64,000 nt of DNA, taken from positions 68,525,074 to 68,589,073 of the forward strand of contig OZ026524.1 in the NCBI GenBank assembly GCA_964019695.1. The letters run 5' to 3'. The position numbers and the translations under genes are program-made. Every line of letters begins with the position of its first letter. Position 1 is the stretch's first letter. Below the pieces are notes generated by a model that was not told the DNA's origin, did not search any database, and saw only the letters and a program-made list of their open reading frames with translations. Source of the stretch: Loripinus fragilis (taxonomy: Eukaryota > Mollusca > Bivalvia > Lucinida > Lucinidae). Shown here in pieces: positions 55,495 through 64,000 of the stretch.

Positions 55495-55775
55495 GTGGAC
55501 CCAGATCAGACTGCTCCTGTAGGAGCAGTCTGATCTGGGTCCACAATGTTTGCCTCCCTGCCCATAGTATGTTAAATAGACATTTTCAGATGCAGTTATT
55601 TTGCTGGCGTTTTAAGGACTAAATAATGACTGAGGTTGTGACACAAGATGATACAGTTACTTTTGAATAAAACCACGCCTCCTTTTCAGCTTTTACCTAT
55701 GCCTAAGGTTGACTAGTCCTGACTACGCATTCATGAGGCGCCACCTTTACAGTAAGCGAAAAGTCAAGTAATAGT
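55217..55775. mobile_element. Inverted-repeat element enclosing the 50-bp palindrome
   Basis: The left terminus (ATTACTTGACTTTTCGCTTA, CTGTAAAGGCGGCA) and right terminus (GGCGCCACCTTTACAGTAAG, CGAAAAGTCAAGTAAT) are inverted copies. The near-perfect palindrome 55495-55544 is inside. No coding sequence. Confidence 0.7.
55495..55544. repeat. 50-bp near-perfect palindrome, second of a pair
   Basis: GTGGACCCAGATCAGACTGC then TCCTGTAGGA then the mirror; only the two central bases fail to pair. Nearly identical to 2611-2654. Confidence 0.88.
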
Positions 55776-55853
55776 ATATACTTTATCAACGCATTGTGGC
55801 GTTATGCTGTCATACTACGTACTTTCCACATGCCCCTCGTACATGCAGCACTA

Positions 55854-56052
55854 GCGTAGCGCAGTGGCTCAGTAGACTGGGCATCGAAGGGTTGCTGGTT
55901 AGAGCCTCACCGCCGGCGAAGTCACTGTGTTGTGTCCTTGAGCAAGACACTTTATCTGCTGCTTAGTACTGGTTCAACCCAGGAAGACTCGTCCTGGCAT
56001 TACTGAAAAAATGTTGACTGGGACGTAAAGAATCAAACCAAACCAAAAAAAA
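55854..56052 (+). mobile_element. tRNA-headed SINE with V-domain-like centre, plus strand
   Basis: GCGTAGCGCAGTGGCTCAGT (A-box region), GCTGGTTAGAGCCTCACC (diverged B box), GTGTTGTGTCCTTGAGCAAG (centre), GTACTGGTTCAACCCAGGAA, tail GTAAAGAATCAAACCAAACC with a short A run. A 7-bp duplication AGCACTA flanks it (55847-55853 and 56053-56059). Same family as 40956-41162. Confidence 0.88.
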
Positions 56053-56385
56053 AGCACTACATGAACTCAACCCAAAGTAGTAATCAAAATGTCAGCAATA
56101 ATTTTTTCTAAAATTTTAGCAATACACTATTCATAAATGTCAACTACAACGCCATCATACATAGTAACGTACGTCACTTAACATTTATTATTCAACTTAA
56201 AGGAATGTGTTTCTACGAAACAACGTACAATATACGACATGGCCCGTTGTGTGAGCAACAATCCCTATATAATTAGTATAACAGGATACTGACCTAAGAA
56301 TTGACATCAACGACTGACGAGCAGTCTGGCTAACCTCTTCATACGTAGCTACTTATATTTGTAGATACACTTTATAATATGATAT

Positions 56386-57200
56386 CTAGCTCAACTGAGC
56401 AAAATGCTCAAGTTGAGCTATTGTGATCGGTCGTCATCCGTCGTGCGTCGTTCGTCGTCCGTAAACATTTTCTTTAAATGACATTTCCTCCTGGACCACT
56501 GGTCCAAATTTAAAACAATTTCAAATGAATGTTCCCCGGAGTGCCCTCTACCAAAATTGCACAAATGCTTTCGCTCCACCTAACGCATGGGCCCCGGCGC
56601 TGTATATTTGACATCTCATAAACCACTGGTCCCAATTTAGAATTGTTTACAGAAATATTCGTCATAATGTCTTCTACCAAAATAGCTCAATTGTTTCGCT
56701 CCGCTGAACGAAAGACCCGCTAGAGTTGTAGATTAGACACATCTTTGAACGACGTCTCCATCTGAACAACTGGTCCAAATTTAAAATAATTTCACAGAAA
56801 GTTCCTCATAATGTCCTTTACCAAATTTGCACGAATAGTTTCATTCCACGGAACAAAGGGACCGCCGGAGCTGAAGATAACAAATATCTTTAAACGACGT
56901 CTTCTCCTGAAGCACTTGTCCAAATTCAAAATAACATAATGTAACTCATAATGCCCTCTAACGAATTTGCACATAGTTTTGCTCCACTGAACAAAAAGCT
57001 ACCAGAAGTGTATATGAGAAATATCTTTAAACGACTTCTTCACCTGAACCACTGAACCAAATTCAAAATAATTTCAGAGAAATGTACCTCATAATGACCT
57101 CTACCAAAATTGCACAAATAGTTTTGCTCCACCGAACAAGAAACCCGCCAGACTGAGTTGTAGATAAGAAATATCGTTCAACGACATCTCCTCCCGACTG
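56386..57200. repeat. ~140-bp tandem array, family with CACTGGTCCAAATTTA
   Basis: The block starts with AGCTCAACTGAGC, ATGCTCAAGTTGAGCTAT and CGTCATCCGTCGTGCGTCG. Units then share CGACRTCTCCTCCTGAACCA, CTGGTCCAAATTTAAAATAA, CCTCTACCAAAATTGCACAA and TTGCTCCACCGAACAA. Landmarks lie near 56497, 56622, 56750, 56890 and 57035. This start sequence is a very common bivalve repeat as I remember it. Confidence 0.78.
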
Positions 57201-57984
57201 ACTTTAAAATGTACCTGTTAAGCTGGCCTTATCATGAGAGTATCAGATTTTGAAAATTAAATACTTATGCATTTAGAAATCTTATAAAATGTTGTACCCG
57301 AATTTTTAAACTTGTCAATCAAAGGAATGTGGGCACTTTTAAGAAATCGGTTTATTCAAGCACCTGTATTCCATATATTGAATGTGGGCACTTTTAAGAA
57401 CTCAGTTTATTCAAGCACCTGTTTTCCAAATATGGAATGTGGGAACTTTTAAGAAATCGGTTTAATATCAGCCTCTTTCCTCAAATAAAATATATATACA
57501 CCTAAGGAATCTTCTAACGCATACACTTTTCTTTTGACATTTTCTTGAAAACTTGAATTTTGAATTTAAAATATTTTGAAATACATTAGAACAAGGTTTT
57601 CCGTTAATACATACTTATTCTCAAAGACAACTGACTCAGAACTTTTAAAATATGGAAGTTTGAGTTGAAAACTTCAAAAAACGAAAGTCACAAATTTACC
57701 ATTTATTAAACAAATCAATGCGGAAAACAGAATAGCAATTTTTCACTGTATTCATTTTTTTTAGATATGGTTCTTCCAATTTCAATCTTCTTTATCTATA
57801 AAATTGTACAGACACTACGTAGATAACTCCTGACAATCGCATATGTGCTCGACTGGGTTTCAGTTAGAGTAGCAGTATGGCCATGGTAAACATTTATACT
57901 ACTAGTTACAGCAGAGCCGTGCGGATGGTGCTTACAAATTGAACTAATCAAATCACATGATAAAGTAAATGAGTATGACTACTG
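57201..57984. other. No gene; short direct repeats near 57320-57460
   Basis: GAATGTGGGCACTTTTAAGA followed by AATCGGTTTATTCAAGCACC occurs three times at about 60-bp spacing (57326, 57380, 57435). Nothing else is recognised. Confidence 0.5.
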
Positions 57985-58500
57985 TAGGACACGCCACAAT
58001 CACACGCATTAGACCAACCCACAGCACCGTGAGGAAGAGGTACAGAAAACTAACTGTCAAAAGACATTAAAAGTCAATTACAGTATCTTTCTTTCCCAGC
58101 GAGATGATTGCAAAACTAAAAAACTAAGTAGTACAAAACAAAACAAGGACCAACCATAACTCCCACAAAACAATGGAGACATCAATAACAATGAATCAAC
58201 AACAACAGACCGCCGCCTTAGAGTGCTCAGCCGAAGAAACTGGGGGCTTAGGTTAATTTTACTGCCAAATATTCGCCCTAGATTCTGTTGTTGTCATACA
58301 TGGGGGAAAATAGTAAGTTCACGTTTAGGCTTCCTTACTTATCCAATGTATCACCACGGGGAAATGATCAAATATATAAACATACTGCCAGAAAACAAAG
58401 GAAGTGGCTCTCAACTCATTGACAGTCAGAGCTAAAGAAAAAAAAAAACAGTTGAGCCAAAGTGAGCTAAAGACAGATATCAGGCACTGGCTCACCGATG
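57985..58500 (+). repeat. Mosaic repeat: head type I plus body
   Basis: The head CGCCACAATCACACGCATTA, CCCACAGCACCGTGAGGAAG and TTCCCAGCGAGATGATTGC joins the body at ACCGCCTTAGAGTGCTCAGC. The body has GGGGGCTTAGGTTAATTTTA, ATTCGCCCTAGATTCTGTTG and GACAGTCAGAGCTAAAG. Confidence 0.72.
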
Positions 58501-59324
58501 GAAGTAACATGCCATAGTCGTCATTGGGTCTGAAGTCTGACCCATCGTGAATTTCGTGCATTTCTTATACCGAATGACGTTTAATTTGTATTGTTCAGTA
58601 TTACAAATGAAATTAAAATAACCTCACCGAAACAATGACTAGTAACACAGTTTCGTCTTATCGTTTATACAGAGTCTATAAGAGTTTACATCCGCCGAGT
58701 CTGATTCGTTTTCTAAATGTGTAGATTTAATCAGAGAACATCCTTGATCATGAAAATGATTCTACATGGTATCCAAAACATGTGTCTACACGGTCAGATA
58801 ATTGACGAAAATCACTTGTGTCTACCCAATATACAGCGGGAAAGTGCCATGGTCTACACAGTTATCGTCAAGTAGGTGGCAAGGCAATCGCATACTGACC
58901 TATCTGCTTTGAGCATTGTCGGTACATGTGGCATACTTGTTTTACCAAATGAGTCATGAGGTTATTGGTTAAATTTTGTTATCAATCTGCGTCATCACGT
59001 GTCACTGAGAGAGCAATGTGCAAAAAGTTTTCAAAAAATATTTAAGTGAAGAGAATATCACCATTCTATCACTAAATACTGTAATACCAAATCATTTTTT
59101 ATGGTTTGGCTATCAAAGGTGACTCGATGTCTCCACAGATTGATTATTTATAGCCATACCCCTCTTGTTTCTTTTTAACGTTAGTGTTTTGAGTAATAGA
59201 TTCCGCGTATTAACACAAACCCCTTTTTCAGCAGTGATGTGTCATAGCAGACAGATCGATCCTTTTAGTATCGCGCCTGCGCAGATAATGCACGATATCC
59301 AGGCCAATTTTTTGAAAAGTAGAG
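58501..59324. other. No gene seen
   Basis: No recognised element. A 102-codon frame beginning near 59165 runs into the head type II repeat and is discounted. Confidence 0.35.
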
Positions 59325-59575
59325 TAGAAGACAAAGATCAGGAATCGTTACAATCAAGTACCACACCTGACCGAGGATATCTATTTGAATGTGACAAATA
59401 CACAAGAAAACATCACATACAGAAGAGCCAAGAATTCAGCCCTTTCACAGCAGGTGACCACAAGACTGCATGACACAGACAAGACAATATGGCAAAAACA
59501 AATACAAAATAAAAAAATAGATCAACAAAATGAAACTTGTGTAACATCATCAAAGACGGTTGCTTTGGGCTTTCA
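59325..59575 (+). repeat. Mosaic repeat, head type II
   Basis: AGTAGAGTAGAAGACAAAGA, TCAGGAATCGTTACAATCAA and CCTTTCACAGCAGGTGACCA match 31375 and 46495. Confidence 0.6.
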
Positions 59576-60246
59576 GGACTATGGGGTGAATTTCCAGGCC
59601 TAGGCTTATGGTATTTGTAAAACAAATCGCGATATTTGGTGTTTGAAAGACTTAATGACAAGAAAACCTGTCGGGGTCACCGCTTCAATTCCAATTTCTG
59701 CAAGTCACTCACTTCTTTCTGTCAAATCTTGCTCAACAAATCAGACTGCACAAAGACAATTGGAAAATCATAAAATCTATTTTACATGAGCGTGTTAGCG
59801 TCTATGATTGGCTGCTGGATGTAAATAAATCTTGTAAATCTTGCGAATGAAAAGCTAGTCACGATGTTCTGTATTACATGTCCGCCATGTTTGACGGCTC
59901 TTTAAGCCCAAGTTACACTGTCACGATTCAAGCCCCGATTCACCACGACTCATCCCGATTTAAGACAGATGGTAAAATCGGGGTGCATCGGGATGCGTCG
60001 GGATGGAAAAAAGAAATTCCAGCACCAATACGATGTCTCACGATGCTCCTACGGTGTCTGCACGATTCATCTACGGATCCACTACGACTTATGACGGCAG
60101 CGCTACGATTCACCACGGTGGAGCTACGAATGCTCACGATGCCTCAACGATTCGATACGGTGCTAGTACGATTCAAGCCGATGGCGCTACGGTAGCGTCA
60201 CGACCTCCCACGAATATGCACGATTTAGTGGTTGTCATGCGACAGT

Positions 60247-60662
60247 CCTAGGGGGGAGGGGGGTACTCTCATATTTTCTCCATACGTAGGCTCGGGCCCA
60301 GCATCTACCGTTCACCCCCCCCCCCCCAAAAAAAAAAAAAAAAAAAAAAAAATATCAGGAATTTCAAGCCCCCCCCCCCCCCAAATTTTAAATTCTAAAT
60401 TTTAGCATCTAAAAAAATATTCCCCGTTCTGTATCTTGACCTTAAAAAAGACCCTAAAATGCATAGAAACGACCCCTTAATATAATCCAATATTGTGATG
60501 ACCCCCCCCCCCCCAAAAAAAAAAAAATATCCACAAAATCTTAATACCCAAAAAATATTCATTTTTCTGAAAACCCCAAAAGATATTAAAATTCAAAATT
60601 TTGAACCCCCAAAAAACCAAGAGCCTACGTATGTATAAAAATATCAGAGTAACCCCCCTGGG
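60247..60662. mobile_element. hAT-like MITE with 8-bp target duplication
   Basis: Flanked by GCGACAGT at 60239-60246 and 60663-60670. The ends CCTAGGGGGGAGGGGGGTAC with TCTCATATTTTCTCCATACG are mirrored by CGTATGTATAAAAATATCAG and GTAACCCCCCTGGGG (about 45 bp). The interior is C and A runs. An 8-bp duplication and CAGGGG-type ends fit hAT elements; the assignment is inference. Confidence 0.78.
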
Positions 60663-60889
60663 GCGACAGTTTGCCAATATCATTATCTCTTCAACCTTTG
60701 ACGAAGTCAGTCATGCCATCAAAAAGAAAGGCTGCAGGAAAATCAAAACAGTAACCGGGCCCACGGGCTAGACTCAGTCCTGTCCCAAGTCCAGTGTCAT
60801 GTCCAGCTGTATCAGATGACGTCCAGTTCAAGCTGCACATTAGCAATTTGAAGTCTCTGGACATAATCCATGATGCGCTGCACTAAAAT

Positions 60890-61127
60890 TGAGCCGTGAC
60901 ATGTGATTTCCAACAATGTGGCATTTTTCATGTGTAGACTCAGACGAGCTTGTGCAGCCTCCTTTTAAGCTTAGGAACTTCAAATTATGTTCGGTCAGTT
61001 GTCTAAGGGTCATAAAATATTCAAGCGACTAGCAAAGGCTCTGATCAGACTGCGCGTATACGCAGGCTGGTCAGAGCCTTTGCTGGTCTCACATACAACA
61101 TTGTTGGAAAATTCATGTCGCGACTCA
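60890..61127. mobile_element. MITE of the GAGCCGTG family, copy 4
   Basis: TGAGCCGTGACATGTGATTT at the left and CAACATTGTTGGAAAATTCA with GCGACTCA at the right; 238 bp. Nested in the CTACGATTCACC element. The words AAAATTGAGCC and GACTCAATT extend the pairing outward by a few bases. Confidence 0.8.
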
Positions 61128-61505
61128 ATTCACTTTTGAAAATGATTTTCAGCAATGATATCTCTGTTTTTAAACCAGAATCTTGTGTCAGTGATAACCC
61201 GATTCGCTACGAACGCACACGAACGCCCACGAATGACCACGAATACTACCACGGTACCACTAGGAATGATCCCGATCCCGCTACGGTAGAGCTACGATTT
61301 AGGCCATGCCCACAATCCAACACGATTCACCCCGACGAGTTTAAACGGTTTAAACTCGTCGTAGCCTTGTCGTGGAGGTTGCCGAATCACCAGGAGTCTT
61401 CACGAATCACCACGGTACTACTAGGATTCGCGCCGATGTCTCTACGGTGCTGCTACGACTCATGCCGATGCATCACGACTTGATAAATCGGGGTGAGTCG
61501 TAGTA

Positions 61506-62040
61506 TTATGATGGGAATTTTTGGCACTTTGGATTCTAAATAGATATTAAAATAAATAAACATTTATTTATTTTATTTATTTATTTTTCTAAATCAATAA
61601 AGAAATCATTTTGAATTTTCAAGTGTAATACAGTAATGTTGAATATCAAATTAATTGTAGTTTTAAGCAGATGCTGAACTTGGAAATGATAGTTTGACCA
61701 GAAAATATTTAATTCAAAATTTGAAGATTTTAAGTTATTTTGCATTTTTAGACCAGAATATGTCTTCTTAATTACTGAGTCAAACCCAAGCTTCTCGCAG
61801 GTGTTGACATCAATTAAGGTGATCATATTTTAGCGTCTTACATTTGACGAACAATAGTGCTATTCACACATGATTTAGTTGTGCAAACATGCTCACGGGA
61901 GTTGAGATCACAACGTTTGTTAACCACGTCCGTTTGGCGGCGGCGCTATTGTCCGTCAAAGAGATTTGCTTAATGAGATGTTAATCTATATGTTTTAGGA
62001 CCGCCTTATAGCTCTGCCAAGGTGATTGGCGAATGCTGTA
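61506..62040. other. No gene seen
   Basis: AT-rich sequence with an ATTTATTTATTTTATTTATT stretch near 61560. The minus-strand frame at 61581-61826 has no recognisable domain. Confidence 0.35.
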
Positions 62041-62084
62041 AATTTTAGAATATGGGCGTGTCTGTTTTTTTTAGAATTTAGTAA

Positions 62085-62260
62085 TTTTGATTTATGAAAA
62101 TCAGTTTGGATTTACCAACTAAACGGTAAAGACGTTATAATTTGAGATAGTTTGGATCTACCAACTCAGCGGTTTAGATATAATATTGTTTGGATTTACC
62201 AACCGAAAATTTATGACATTTATTCTATTTTGGTAATTTACCAATTTTGATTTAGGATTA
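62085..62260. repeat. Three diverged TTTGGATTTACCAAC repeats
   Basis: AGTTTGGATTTACCAACTAA, AGTTTGGATCTACCAACTCA and TGTTTGGATTTACCAACCGA occur about 45-50 bp apart, some 400-570 bp upstream of the coiled-coil gene's ATG. They may be repeat debris or protein-binding sites. Confidence 0.55.
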
Positions 62261-62654
62261 GAAACTTACGCTTGGAATGTTCCAGCATATACATATGGTT
62301 TAAACATACTTTTGAATTATACGATAGTTAGAAGAAATAATTGTTATATTTGGATATACCAGTAACTATATATTTTTGAACGGTTTTAGTACATGTGAAA
62401 TGAACATTAATTTTGAGTAACGTAAATAGAAGAAGAAAGGTGGAACTTGATATCTGTCTCCAGTGTTGTTATTTATTAAGTATATTGTGAGCCAGGACAT
62501 ACCGCTCACCATACCTCTCACAGCTCACCATTCGCTAAGTTCCCCAATAACATTAAAAGTTGACCGATTTTTCTCCACCTTTAAAACTGGTGTTGAGTCC
62601 GGAGTAACAACTTTTCAGCTTGTTACATCGAGTCCCGATCTACAGAGAAGAACT

Positions 62655-63401
62655 ATGGAAGTTTCCTGGAGACACAGCACTGGATATGACAGCAGATATC
62701 ATGGCTATCATAGTCATTTTAGACCATACTGGCGATCGCGGCTCCAGACAAGACCAGTGTATTTTGCTCGAGAGCCTTTTAAGGCACAACACGATATGAG
62801 GAACTTAACACTGCCTGATCGGACATCATTCAAGAAACCTAAGAGCAAAGCTACCCTTGCAAGAGACAGGATGAGAATGCAGAAGTTCCGTGAAGATAAA
62901 GATGCGTCTTCTGCGTTGCCGTTTTTCCAGCTTGAGGACTCGCAAATTAAGGAAGTTCTAAGTTTACAGTGTGACACTCAGGCAAATTACAACTCTAAGT
63001 CCAAATTACAAAGTGCTGCCACGGTTATTAAAAAACTAAAGAAAAGTTTGGACTTTTCGCGTACATCAAATAACCAACTCCATGAGGAAAATGAACAAGC
63101 TGGCGAACTCGTTCGATATCTGATGCAGTCCCAGTTTGAGAATGTGTCCAAACTGAAAAATGAACTGGAAACCGAGAAAAAGACAGTGCATAAGTTTGTC
63201 GCTCAGAACGTTGAGCGTCAACGTGAAATCGTTAGACTGAAAACAGAGCTCGCGAAATTAATTGATCTCCATACTCAAGAAGTAAATATGAGAAGGACGC
63301 TAGAAGACAAAGTTAAGCGTAGACATAGAGTGACATCATCGGAGAAGGAAAACGGAGATCCGCTCATAAACGGAAATGTACCGATAGGCGTTGGTTCATA
63401 A
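62655..63401 (+). CDS. Uncharacterised basic coiled-coil protein, 248 residues, intronless
   Basis: The first in-frame ATG (62655, ACTATGG context) gives 248 residues to TAA. The frame is open 64 codons further upstream without an ATG. Residues 1-45 are rich in H, Y, R and S (YDSRYHGYHSHFRPYWRSR). Residues 59-85 form a strongly basic stretch, SFKKPKSKATLARDRMRMQK, of the loose KSxxxxxRDxxRxxxF type that I have seen in uncharacterised invertebrate proteins. Residues 95-222 are charged heptad-like helix (KSKLQSAATVIKKLKKSL, KLKNELETEKKTVHKF, EIVRLKTELAKLIDL) and should form a coiled coil. The tail is KRRHRVTSSEKENGDPLING. No signal peptide or membrane segment. It may be a host gene, a retrocopy, or a domesticated transposon-derived protein; function unknown. 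Confidence 0.7.
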   Translation: MEVSWRHSTGYDSRYHGYHSHFRPYWRSRLQTRPVYFAREPFKAQHDMRNLTLPDRTSFKKPKSKATLARDRMRMQKFREDKDASSALPFFQLEDSQIKEVLSLQCDTQANYNSKSKLQSAATVIKKLKKSLDFSRTSNNQLHEENEQAGELVRYLMQSQFENVSKLKNELETEKKTVHKFVAQNVERQREIVRLKTELAKLIDLHTQEVNMRRTLEDKVKRRHRVTSSEKENGDPLINGNVPIGVGS

Positions 63402-64000
63402 ATGTCTTTTGGGGGGTTGGTAAGTGAACAATGCTTTTTAAAACCTGTCCTCTGCGCGCGCCTTGCAACGGTAAGGCCCATATGAGCCTGTCATTTTGGC
63501 ACAGACTCATATCAGTCTTAAAGGCGCACCAGATTTTTGTGATTTTAAAGAACTATTCCAATTGCACATGTATACTTATGCACAGAGGACATTTTTCAAG
63601 CGGTTTTGTTCACATTAGGAAACAAAAACAAATCTTGGTTAAAGTTTATACGCGTAAGTTTTTTTTCTTTTTGCATTGGTAACATTTTAAAGTTTAAGTA
63701 ATGCTTTTTAGCTATTTCAATTTGATGTGTATAAGCATGTATTTGCTTTCCGAACTAGATTTAGATTTTTGAAAAAAAATGTGTTCAAAAGAGAAATGTG
63801 AACACTGATTTATAATGCGCGTGAATATCATATTCTACACAGGTTCACAGCTTAAATGTTGGTCGCAATATACGTTGAACGGAGGAAATTCGGGTCGAAC
63901 TGTAGTACATGTAGTTTGCAGTTTGATCACTATTTCCCTGTTTGGCATTATATTCGCGTGGATTCTTCAGTAACGGGTCTTAAAGCAAGGCTTCTTATAA
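63402..64000. other. No gene seen downstream of the coiled-coil gene
   Basis: Includes any 3' UTR of the preceding gene. No canonical polyadenylation hexamer was spotted, and no repeat boundary or RNA gene is recognised. Confidence 0.4.

Larger units (their letters stand above)
59918..61505. mobile_element. Element with dense CTACGATTCACC motifs, interrupted by two nested transposons
   Basis: The left part (59922-60240) and right part (about 61195-61505) are both built of CTACGATTC, CACCACGGTG and CACGAT words. Their outer ends mirror each other: CACGACTCATCCCGATTT at the left, AAATCGGGGTGAGTCGTAG at the right. A hAT-like MITE sits at 60247-60662 and a GAGCCGTG MITE at 60890-61127. The right part includes a 29-bp palindrome, CGACGAGTTTAAAC around G, at 61333-61361. 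The open frames on both strands here (59878-60251, 61115-61483) follow from the repeat motifs. Confidence 0.6.

Noticed and set aside
59878..60251. Overlapping frames on both strands
   Set aside because: Open on several frames because of the CTACGATTCACC repeat words, a sign of repeat composition and not coding.

Overview
The window is animal nuclear DNA, most likely from a bivalve mollusc. The grounds are: spliced, intron-rich coding sequence with GT-AG junctions; a FAM124-family gene; nuclear-type tRNA-Asp genes with A and B boxes; tRNA-headed SINEs; many TA-flanked mariner-type and other inverted-repeat transposons; and several degenerate arrays of about 140-bp units bordered by ACGGACGG motifs, a pattern I associate with bivalve genomes. 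The host call is inference. It is not prokaryotic: I see no operons, CRISPR or phage genes.

Layout. 1-5.1 kb: repeat-rich sequence with no supported exon, including a 324-bp element (2907-3230) flanked by a 10-bp target duplication. 5.1-11.8 kb: the 3' part of a plus-strand FAM124 homologue (exons 5123-5184, 9686-9831, 10786-11793) whose introns are full of MITEs and foldbacks. 12-17 kb: MITEs and degenerate tandem repeats. 17.15-31.86 kb: a higher-order tandem array, three copies of a ~4.59-kb dimer. Each dimer has a 2.66-kb A unit and a 1.93-kb B unit, and each unit starts with a tRNA-Asp(GTC) gene. A units carry a 1.06-kb mariner-like MITE and B units carry the 324-bp element; each unit type keeps the other's empty site. 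31.9-62 kb: a patchwork of ~140- to 180-bp-period arrays, two SINEs with target duplications, a Tc1-like element with a broken transposase, a foldback with long inverted arms, and a nested transposon complex at 59.9-61.5 kb. 62.66-63.40 kb: an apparently intronless gene for a 248-residue basic, coiled-coil protein I cannot name.

The most notable item is the 324-bp element, with five intact copies at three independent kinds of site. It has short inverted termini (CATTSTCGC), makes 9-10 bp target duplications as Mutator-like elements do, and carries what looks like a promoter and first exon: TCTCGCGAGA at one end, then AAAATGGCG, a 14-codon open frame and a splice donor at the other. In the array it sits about 135 bp upstream of every second tRNA-Asp gene.

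The genes do not form a pathway. FAM124 and the coiled-coil gene are unrelated single genes, the tRNA genes would be Pol III units, and most of the rest is mobile or tandem repeat DNA. Coordinates of diverged repeats are approximate; nothing was aligned by computer.
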